A stretch of DNA of 5,269 nucleotides from Lysobacter_F sp035645555 (GTDB lineage Bacteria; Pseudomonadota; Gammaproteobacteria; Xanthomonadales; Xanthomonadaceae): NCBI GenBank assembly GCA_035645555.1, contig DASQMI010000033.1:1-5269 (forward strand). Direction: 5' to 3'. Positions 1 through 5,269 of the stretch are shown one piece after another (positions within the stretch are counted from its first letter, which is position 1; each line of letters opens with the position of its first letter). Both the position numbers and the translations under genes were made by a program. The notes beneath the pieces were generated by a model. The model worked only from the letters and a program-made list of their open reading frames with translations. It was not told the DNA's origin and made no database searches.

Positions 1-831
1 CGCCGGCGGCGGTGCCGGCAACGGCCGCGCTGCCTCGAGCGTGGTGATCAGCGCGTCCGGCGTGCGTCCGGTGAGCACCGCGAGCCGGTGCATCGCGGTC
101 GCCGCCTGCGCCTCCAGCGCCGGAATGCGCGCACGGGTAGCGGCCAGCTGGGCGCGGGCGCGCGCGCTGTCGAACTCGGTACCGCGGCCGGCGTCGAGCC
201 GCGCCTGCACCAGCCGCAGCGTCTCGGCCTGGTTGTCGGCGTTGGCACGCGCGACGCGCAGGCGCTCCTGCAGGCCGCGCAGCTCGACGTAGATACGCGC
301 CACCTCGCCGACCACCGCGACCTGCATCGCCTCCAGATCCGATGCGCCCGCGGCGGCCTCGGCATCGCCAGCCTCGATGCCGCGCCGCACCCGACCGAAC
401 AGGTCGAGCTCCCAGCCGAATACGGCGCTCGCCGAGTAGCGCTCGCCGTCGCGCTGCGCGCGGCTGGCCGCCGGCGCCTGGTCGGCGCTCGCGCGGACGT
501 CGGCGGCTTCGCCTCCGGCGGTGATCGTCGGCAGGCGGTCGAAGCGGGTGCCGCGCGCGAGCGCGTCGGCGCGATCGAGCTGCGCCAGCGCGATGCGCAG
601 GTCATGGTTCGCGCGCAGCGCGTCCTCGACCAGTGCGATCAGCACCGGGTCGTCGAAGCCGCGCCAGAACTCGAGATCGGCCGGCGCGGCGGCGGTCGCG
701 GTCGCCTCGGCACGGGCGAAGCGCTCCGCGGTGGGTACATCGGGCCGCACGTGGTCGGGGCCGAGCATGCACGCGGAGAGCGCCAGGCTCAGCGCCGACA
801 GTGCGGCGGTGCGGACAATGGACTTACGCAT
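1..831 (-). CDS. Outer-membrane factor of RND efflux pump, OprM/NodT-family lipoprotein (3' part cut off by window edge)
   Basis: This gene encodes the outer-membrane channel of the tripartite pump, a trimeric barrel with a long periplasmic alpha-helical tunnel that docks on the adaptor and permease. The frame opens at the ATG at 831-829 and stays open for 277 codons to the left edge, about 60% of the usual length of roughly 460-480 residues. A lipoprotein signal peptide is visible: positively charged MRK, a hydrophobic stretch, and lipobox LSAC with the lipidated cysteine at residue 21. It is followed by GPDHVRP, close to the GPDYxRP seen just after the cysteine in many family members. Further family marks are FWRGFDDPVL (55-64), the strand motif GWELDLFGRVRR (139-150), and helical segments with LVQARLDAG (207-215) and AVLTGRTP (251-258). 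The start is supported by a GGAGGG ribosome binding site 5 bases upstream. The ATG overlaps the permease stop by 8 bases, so translation is probably coupled. Family assignment is strong; orthology to OprN specifically is not established. Confidence 0.95.
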   Translation of the reverse strand, partial: MRKSIVRTAALSALSLALSACMLGPDHVRPDVPTAERFARAEATATAAAPADLEFWRGFDDPVLIALVEDALRANHDLRIALAQLDRADALARGTRFDRLPTITAGGEAADVRASADQAPAASRAQRDGERYSASAVFGWELDLFGRVRRGIEAGDAEAAAGASDLEAMQVAVVGEVARIYVELRGLQERLRVARANADNQAETLRLVQARLDAGRGTEFDSARARAQLAATRARIPALEAQAATAMHRLAVLTGRTPDALITTLEAARPLPAPPPA

Positions 832-3800
832 GGACGCCCTCCGGAGCGGCCGCAGCCGCGGCGGCGCGGCGCGCGACCAGCGTGCGCAGCGCAACGTAGA
901 ACACCGGGGTGAGGAACAGCCCGAACAGCGTCACCCCGAGCATGCCGGCGAACACGGTGATGCCGGTGATCGCGCGCACTTCGGCGCCGGCGCCGGTGGC
1001 GAGCACCAGCGGAACGGTGCCGGCGATGAACGCGATCGACGTCATCACGATCGGACGCAGGCGCAGCCGGCAGGCCTCGAGCGCGGCCTCGACGATGCCG
1101 CGGCCCTGCAGCTCCAGCTCGCGGGCGAACTCGACGATCAGGATCGCGTTCTTGCACGCCAGGCCCATCAGCACGACCAGGCCGACCTGCACGAACACGT
1201 TGTTGTCGCCGCCGCTCAGCCACACGCCGACCAGCGCCGACAGCAGCGTCATCGGCACGATCAGGATCACCGCCAGCGGCAGCGTCCAGCTTTCGTACAG
1301 CGCCGCCAGCACCAGGAACACCAGCAGCACCGCGAGCGGGAACACCACCAGCGCGGCATTGCCCTGGGTGGCCTGCTGGTAGCTGAGGTCGGTCCACTCG
1401 ATGCTCATGCCGTTCGGCAGCGCCTTGCCGGCGAGCTCCTGCACCTTCTCCATCGCCTCGGCCGAGGACATCACCCGCGGGTCGGCCTCGCCGAGCAGGT
1501 CGGCGGCCGGGTAGCCGTTGTAGCGAATCACCGGATCCGGGCCATAGCTCTGGCGGATGCTGACCATCGAACCGATCGGCACCATCTCGCCGTTGACGTT
1601 GCGGGTGCGCAGGTTGGCGATGTCCTCCACGCCGTCGCGGAACGGCGCGTCGGCCTGCGCGATCACCTGCCAGGTACGGCCGAAGCGGTTGAAGTCGTTG
1701 ACGTAGGCCGAACCGAGGTAGGTCTGCAGGGTGTCGAACAGCTCGGTCAGCGGCACGCCCTGCGCCTTCGCCTTGACCCGGTCGACCTCGGCGTCGAGCT
1801 GCGGCACGTTGGCCTGGTAGGTGCTGATCGGGAACGCCATGCCCGGCGTCTGCGCGAGCGCGCCCTGCAGCCCGGACACCGCGCCCTGCAACGCGCCGTA
1901 ACCGAGGCCGGCGCGGTCCTCGACGAACAGCGAGTAGCCGGAGCCGTTGCCGAGGCCGAGGATCGGCGGCGGCATGATCGAGAAGGTGAAGCCTTCCTGG
2001 ATGCCGGCGATCTTCTGGTTGATCTCGGCGTTGATCTCCGCGGCGCTGCGGCTGCGTTCGCTGAACGGCTTGAGGCCGAAGAAGATCGTGCCGGTGTTCG
2101 GCGTGTTGGTGAACTGCAGCGCGTTCAGGCCGGGGAACGCGACGGCGCTTTCCACGCCTTCGACTTCCAGCGCGATCGCGCTCATCTTGCGGATCACCGC
2201 GTCGGTGCGGTCGAGCGACGCGCCTTCCGGCATCTTCACCCCGCCCATCAGGTACAGCTTGTCCTGCACCGGGATGAAGCCGCCGGGCACCGCCTGGAAC
2301 ATCTGCCCGGTGGCGAGCAGCAGCGCGCCGTACACCGCGAACACCGCGCCGCGCTTGCGCAACGTGCGCGACACCGCGTGCTGGTAGCGCTCGGCGCTGG
2401 ACTTGAAGAAGCGGTTGAACGGCACGAACAGCCAGCCGAGCAGGCGGTCGATCAGCCGCGTGGGCGCGTCCTTCGGCGCGCCGTGCGGCTTCAGCAGCTT
2501 GGCGGCGAGCGCCGGCGACAAGGTCAGCGAGTTGATCGCGGAGATCACCGTGGACACCGCGATCGTCACCGCGAACTGACGGTAGAACTGGCCGGTGACG
2601 CCGGACAGGAACGCCATCGGCACGAACACCGCGCACAGCACCAGCGCGATCGCGATGATCGGGCCGGACACTTCCTTCATCGCCTGATGGGCGGCGGCCA
2701 GCGGGGTCAGGCCTTCCTCGATGTTGCGCTCGACGTTCTCGACCACCACGATCGCGTCGTCGACCACGATGCCGATCGCCAGCACCAGGCCGAACAGGGT
2801 CAGGGTGTTGATCGAGAAGCCGAGCAGGTGCAGCACCGCGAACGTGCCGACCACCGACACCGGCACCGCGATCAGCGGGATGATCGACGCGCGCCAGGTC
2901 TGCAGGAACAGGATCACCACCAGCACGACCAGCAGCACCGCTTCGAGCAGCGTCTTCACCACCGCCTTGATCGAGTCGCGCACGAACACGGTCGGGTCGT
3001 AGACGATGTCGTAGGCGACGCCCTTCGGGAAGCGCGTGGCCAGCTCGTCCATCTTGGCGCGCACCGCGTCCGAGATCGCGATCGCGTTGGCGCCGGGCGC
3101 CTCGAAGATGCCGATCGCCACCGCGTCCTTGTTGTCGAGCTGCGAGCGCAGGGTGTAGTCGCCGGCGCCGAGCTGGATGCGCGCGACGTCGCCGAGGCGC
3201 ACGATCTCACCGTCGACGCCGCTCTTGATTACCACCGCGGCGAATTCCTCCTCGGTCTGCAACCGGCCCTGCGCGTTGATCGACAGCAGGAAGTCGCTGT
3301 CGACCGGCGTCGGCTCGGCGCCGAGCTGACCGGCGGAGACCTGCACGTTCTGCTCGCGGATCGCGCGCACCACGTCGCCGGCGGTCAGCCCGCGCGCGGC
3401 CACCTTGTTGGGATCGAGCCAGATGCGCATGGCGTAGTCGCCGGCGCCCCACATCTGCGCGCTGCCGACGCCGGGCAGCCGCGCCAGCTCGTCCTTCACC
3501 TTGAGCATGGCGTAGTTGCGCAGGTACAGCGAGTCGTAGGTGCCGTCCGGCGAGATCAGGTGCACCACCATGGTCAGCGTCGGCGACTGCTTCTGGGTCA
3601 CCACGCCCTGCCGGCGCACGTCCTCCGGCAGGCGCGGCAGCGCCTGGTTGACCCGGTTCTGCACCAGCACCTGGGCGTCGTCGGGGTTGGTGCCGGGACG
3701 GAACGTCACCGTGGTCGCCAGCACGCCGTCGGAACCGGCGACCGACTTGATGTACATCATGTTCTCGACGCCGTTGATCGCTTCCTCCAGCGGCGTGGCC

Positions 3801-3988
3801 ACGGTTTCGGCGATCACCTTCGGATTGGCGCCCGGATACACCGCGCGCACCACCACGCTCGGCGGCACCACGTCGGGGTACTCGGTGACCGGCAGGATCG
3901 GCAGTGCGATCAAGCCGGCGGCGAAGATCACGATCGACAGCACCGCAGCGAAGATCGGGCGGTCGATGAAGAACTTGGAGAAGTCCAT
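824..3988 (-). CDS. mexF: RND multidrug efflux permease, HAE-1 family, MexF-like (complete)
   Basis: This is the inner-membrane drug/proton antiporter of the pump, 1054 residues, a normal family length (AcrB is 1049). The start MDFSKFFIDRPIFA is the classic HAE-1 N-terminus. TM1 (about 9-30) is followed by a large periplasmic porter/docking loop (about 35-335), TM2-TM6 (about 343-492), a cytoplasmic amphipathic helix (about 511-535), TM7 (about 544-563), a second periplasmic loop (about 570-870) and TM8-TM12 (about 877-1037). The proton-relay residues are all present: D410 and D411 in TM4 (GIVVDDAIVVVEN), K946 in TM10 (CKNAILIVEFA), and R976 and T983 in TM11, matching AcrB D407/D408, K940, R971 and T978. 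The tail is RR followed by a run of seven alanines, then PEGVHA and TAA. The ATG is supported by AGAGGA 7 bases upstream. Remembered MexF sequence is very similar in the N-terminus (SEYPEVVPPSVVVRA versus TEYPDVVPPSVVVRA) and TM2-TM4, so the MexF/BpeF/CeoB branch is the best guess. The symbol names the branch, not proven orthology. No truncation or frameshift is seen. Confidence 0.97.
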   Translation of the reverse strand: MDFSKFFIDRPIFAAVLSIVIFAAGLIALPILPVTEYPDVVPPSVVVRAVYPGANPKVIAETVATPLEEAINGVENMMYIKSVAGSDGVLATTVTFRPGTNPDDAQVLVQNRVNQALPRLPEDVRRQGVVTQKQSPTLTMVVHLISPDGTYDSLYLRNYAMLKVKDELARLPGVGSAQMWGAGDYAMRIWLDPNKVAARGLTAGDVVRAIREQNVQVSAGQLGAEPTPVDSDFLLSINAQGRLQTEEEFAAVVIKSGVDGEIVRLGDVARIQLGAGDYTLRSQLDNKDAVAIGIFEAPGANAIAISDAVRAKMDELATRFPKGVAYDIVYDPTVFVRDSIKAVVKTLLEAVLLVVLVVILFLQTWRASIIPLIAVPVSVVGTFAVLHLLGFSINTLTLFGLVLAIGIVVDDAIVVVENVERNIEEGLTPLAAAHQAMKEVSGPIIAIALVLCAVFVPMAFLSGVTGQFYRQFAVTIAVSTVISAINSLTLSPALAAKLLKPHGAPKDAPTRLIDRLLGWLFVPFNRFFKSSAERYQHAVSRTLRKRGAVFAVYGALLLATGQMFQAVPGGFIPVQDKLYLMGGVKMPEGASLDRTDAVIRKMSAIALEVEGVESAVAFPGLNALQFTNTPNTGTIFFGLKPFSERSRSAAEINAEINQKIAGIQEGFTFSIMPPPILGLGNGSGYSLFVEDRAGLGYGALQGAVSGLQGALAQTPGMAFPISTYQANVPQLDAEVDRVKAKAQGVPLTELFDTLQTYLGSAYVNDFNRFGRTWQVIAQADAPFRDGVEDIANLRTRNVNGEMVPIGSMVSIRQSYGPDPVIRYNGYPAADLLGEADPRVMSSAEAMEKVQELAGKALPNGMSIEWTDLSYQQATQGNAALVVFPLAVLLVFLVLAALYESWTLPLAVILIVPMTLLSALVGVWLSGGDNNVFVQVGLVVLMGLACKNAILIVEFARELELQGRGIVEAALEACRLRLRPIVMTSIAFIAGTVPLVLATGAGAEVRAITGITVFAGMLGVTLFGLFLTPVFYVALRTLVARRAAAAAAAPEGVHA
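837..842 (-). promoter_or_regulatory. Ribosome binding site of the outer-membrane factor gene
   Basis: On the minus strand the sequence GGAGGG lies 5 bases before the ATG at 831-829. This is a near-perfect Shine-Dalgarno match at a good distance, and it lies inside the last codons of the permease gene. It fixes the start of the outer-membrane factor and suggests that ribosomes finishing the permease can restart there. Confidence 0.8.
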
Positions 3989-3995
3989 AAGGCTG

Positions 3996-4001
3996 TCCTC
4001 T
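3996..4001 (-). promoter_or_regulatory. Ribosome binding site of the permease gene
   Basis: The minus strand reads AGAGGA, 7 bases before the ATG at 3988-3986. This is a good Shine-Dalgarno match, and together with the conserved MDFSKFFIDRP N-terminus it fixes the permease start. Unlike the next gene, this start does not overlap the preceding stop, so it probably relies on its own ribosome recruitment. Confidence 0.75.
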
Positions 4002-4012
4002 GCGGAACGCCG

Positions 4013-4029
4013 CGGGCGCGTCGCGCCCG
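4013..4029 (-). repeat. GC-rich inverted repeat between adaptor and permease genes
   Basis: CGGGCGCG (4013-4020) and CGCGCCCG (4022-4029) are perfect 8-base complementary arms around a single T. In RNA the innermost pairs would open to give a shorter stem with a small loop. It lies in the 92-base gap, 11 bases before the permease Shine-Dalgarno. No run of T follows on either strand, so it is not a typical intrinsic terminator. It could be an mRNA-stabilising or processing hairpin, or chance in GC-rich DNA. Confidence 0.45.
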
Positions 4030-4059
4030 GACGGTGTCACGCGGCAGGCGCGGCGGAAG

Positions 4060-4071
4060 ACCGCGCGCGGT
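4060..4071. repeat. 12-base perfect palindrome just after the adaptor stop
   Basis: ACCGCGCGCGGT is its own reverse complement and begins 9 bases downstream of the adaptor TAA. As RNA it could form a 4-base stem (ACCG/CGGT) with a CGCG loop. It is one of two palindromes in the same short non-coding gap. A dyad of this kind could bind a dimeric protein, but no such protein is implied here, and GC-rich dyads arise easily by chance. Confidence 0.35.
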
Positions 4072-4080
4072 GGAATGCGG

Positions 4081-5269
4081 TTACTGGGCGCTGGCGACCT
4101 GCGTGGCCGCCGGCGCAGCGCCCATCGGCACGGTGGTCGGCTTCACCGGCATGCCGGGGAAGAACACCTTCTGCACGCCGTTGACGATCACCTTGTCGCC
4201 CGGCTTGAGGCCGCTGCGCACCACGCGCAGGCCGTCGATGCTCGGACCGAGCACCACGTCGCGGCGCTGCGCGGTGTTGCCGGGGCCGAGCACGTAGACG
4301 TACTTGCGGTCCTGGTCGGTCAGCACCGCCTTGTCGTCGACCAGCAGCGCCTTGAACTCGCCGCTGCCCTCCAGCTGCACGCGCGCGAACAGGCCCGGCG
4401 TGAGCACGCGCTGCGGGTTCGGCAGCACCGCGCGCGCGCGGATGGTGCCGGTGCGCGGATCGACCTGGTTGTCGACGAAGTCGACCCAGCCCTGATGCGG
4501 GTAGCCGCTTTCGTTGGCGAGGCCGACGCGCACCGGATTGCGGCCGTTGGCGCGCTCGCCGGAGCGCGCGAGCGCCTGGTAACGCAGGAAGCTCTGCTCG
4601 TCGCTTTCGAAATAGACGTACATCGGGTCCTGCGAGACCACCGTGGTCAGCAAGGTCTGGTCGGCCTGGGCGAGGTTGCCCTCGGTGATCAGCGCGCGAC
4701 CGGCGCGGCCGTTGATCGGCGCGCGCACTTCGGTGAACTGCAGGTCCAGCCGGGCGGCGGCGACTGCAGCCTCGGCGGCGCGCACCGCCGCTTCGGCTTG
4801 GGCGGTGGCGGCGCGGCGGGCATCGAACTCCTCGCGCGAGATCGCCTTGGCGTCGATCAGCGTCTGCGCACGCGCGCTCTGGCTCTGCGCCAGCCGCGCT
4901 TCGCTGCGCGCGCGCTCGAGCTCCGCCTGCGCGCGCGCCAGCGCGGCGCGGTACGGGCGCGGGTCGACCACGAACAGCAGCTCGCCCTTGCGCACGTCCT
5001 GGCCCTCGCGGAACGCGACGCGCTCGACGTAGCCGCTCACACGCGGACGGATCTCGACGGTTTCCACCGCGGTGATGCGGCCGGTGAACTCGTCCCACTG
5101 GCGCACCGGCTTGGCGGCGATGACGGCGACGCTGACTTCCGGCGGCGGTGGCATCGCCGTGGTGGGCGCGGCCTGGCTGCCGCAGCCGGCGACGACCACG
5201 GCGACCGCGGCGGACAGGAGCAGCGGCAGCACGGGCAGGCCGCGGCCGGAGCGGGTGAGGGCGGGAGAG
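4081..5269 (-). CDS. Periplasmic adaptor (membrane fusion protein) of RND pump, MexE-like lipoprotein (5' end probably outside window)
   Basis: This protein bridges the permease and the outer-membrane channel. The frame ends at TAA (4083-4081) and stays open to the right edge. The first visible in-frame start codon is GTG at 5232, giving 383 residues; numbering here is from that codon. A GTG start would give MLPLLLSAAVAVVVAGC with no charged residue before the hydrophobic core. The codons upstream read TRSGRGLP, a plausible positively charged region, so the real start is probably beyond 5269. Lipobox VAGC puts the lipidated cysteine at residue 17. Domains in order: first barrel-sandwich half with RPRVSGYVERV and VRKGELLFVVDPRPY (about 62-94), alanine/arginine-rich coiled-coil hairpin (about 95-165), second lipoyl half with FTEVRAPINGRAGRA (166-180), beta-barrel (about 203-290), and membrane-proximal domain ending near VNGVQKVFFPGMPV (350-363). 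VRQWDEFTGR (43-52) resembles remembered MexE. The gene is the promoter-proximal member of the operon in this window. Confidence 0.94.
   Translation of the reverse strand, partial: SPALTRSGRGLPVLPLLLSAAVAVVVAGCGSQAAPTTAMPPPPEVSVAVIAAKPVRQWDEFTGRITAVETVEIRPRVSGYVERVAFREGQDVRKGELLFVVDPRPYRAALARAQAELERARSEARLAQSQSARAQTLIDAKAISREEFDARRAATAQAEAAVRAAEAAVAAARLDLQFTEVRAPINGRAGRALITEGNLAQADQTLLTTVVSQDPMYVYFESDEQSFLRYQALARSGERANGRNPVRVGLANESGYPHQGWVDFVDNQVDPRTGTIRARAVLPNPQRVLTPGLFARVQLEGSGEFKALLVDDKAVLTDQDRKYVYVLGPGNTAQRRDVVLGPSIDGLRVVRSGLKPGDKVIVNGVQKVFFPGMPVKPTTVPMGAAPAATQVASAQ

Noticed and set aside
837..880. Alanine run near the permease C-terminus as a possible replication-slippage or fusion scar.
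   Set aside because: RND permease C-terminal tails are variable and often low in complexity. The codons are mixed GCC/GCG/GCT/GCA forms, and the frame continues cleanly to the stop.
88..912. A plus-strand open frame of 274 codons opposite the outer-membrane factor.
   Set aside because: The opposite strand encodes a convincing OprM/NodT lipoprotein with lipobox and GWELDLFGR motif. The plus-strand product is Arg/Gly-rich and has no features.
789..2636. A minus-strand open frame of 615 codons within the permease gene, in another frame.
   Set aside because: It is an Arg/Ala/Gly-rich frame-shifted reading of the permease with no domain. The permease frame is intact across the same stretch, so this is a shadow and not a frameshift remnant.
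4013..4029. Possible intrinsic terminator between adaptor and permease.
   Set aside because: No T-rich stretch follows the stem on either strand, and the downstream genes belong to the same complex, so termination here would make little sense.
521..4297. A plus-strand open frame of 1258 codons running opposite the whole permease gene, rich in His, Arg, Asp and Gln.
   Set aside because: Its composition is that of a reversed GC-biased coding strand, it has no recognisable domain or membrane segment, and it lies antisense to a well-conserved permease. High GC removes stop codons in this frame, so its length alone is not evidence of a gene.
4429..4440. Run of alternating CG (six repeats), a possible Z-DNA or slippage site.
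   Set aside because: It encodes part of the conserved adaptor barrel (IRARAVL) through ordinary Arg and Ala codons, so codon usage explains it.
4037..5098. A minus-strand open frame of 353 codons overlapping the adaptor gene.
   Set aside because: It is an Arg/Ala-rich out-of-frame reading of the adaptor. The adaptor frame carries every expected domain and the lipobox.

Overview
This window is almost entirely one minus-strand operon for a tripartite RND-type multidrug efflux pump of a Gram-negative bacterium. In transcription order (right to left) it encodes a periplasmic adaptor lipoprotein (membrane fusion protein), a complete inner-membrane HAE-1 RND permease, and the N-terminal part of an outer-membrane factor of the OprM/NodT lipoprotein family. 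The very high GC content (roughly two thirds or more by eye, with strongly G/C-biased third codon positions) and the protein families fit a high-GC proteobacterium. A Xanthomonadaceae/Lysobacter-like or Burkholderiales-like host is plausible, but the window does not settle this.

Layout: positions 4081-5269 hold the adaptor. Its true start probably lies beyond the right edge, because the reading frame is still open there and the visible GTG would remove the positively charged part of the signal peptide. Positions 3989-4080 are a 92-base intercistronic gap with two GC-rich palindromes and the ribosome binding site of the permease gene. Positions 824-3988 hold the 1054-residue permease, which appears intact: 12 membrane segments, two periplasmic porter/docking loops, and the proton-relay residues D410, D411, K946, R976 and T983. 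Positions 1-831 hold the first 277 codons of the outer-membrane factor, whose ATG overlaps the permease stop by 8 bases. This gene runs off the left edge.

Together the three proteins would form a proton-driven channel spanning both membranes. The permease captures amphiphilic drugs from the periplasm or outer leaflet of the inner membrane, the adaptor bridges, and the outer-membrane channel releases them outside. From memory of family sequences, the permease and adaptor look closest to the MexE/MexF (BpeE/BpeF, CeoA/CeoB) branch, whose known substrates include chloramphenicol, fluoroquinolones and trimethoprim. The actual substrates here cannot be read from sequence. The promoter and any regulator gene lie outside the window.

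I saw no RNA genes, insertion sequences, CRISPR arrays, terminators or foreign-looking DNA, and no undescribed system. The very long open frames on the opposite strand are best explained as by-products of GC-biased codon use.
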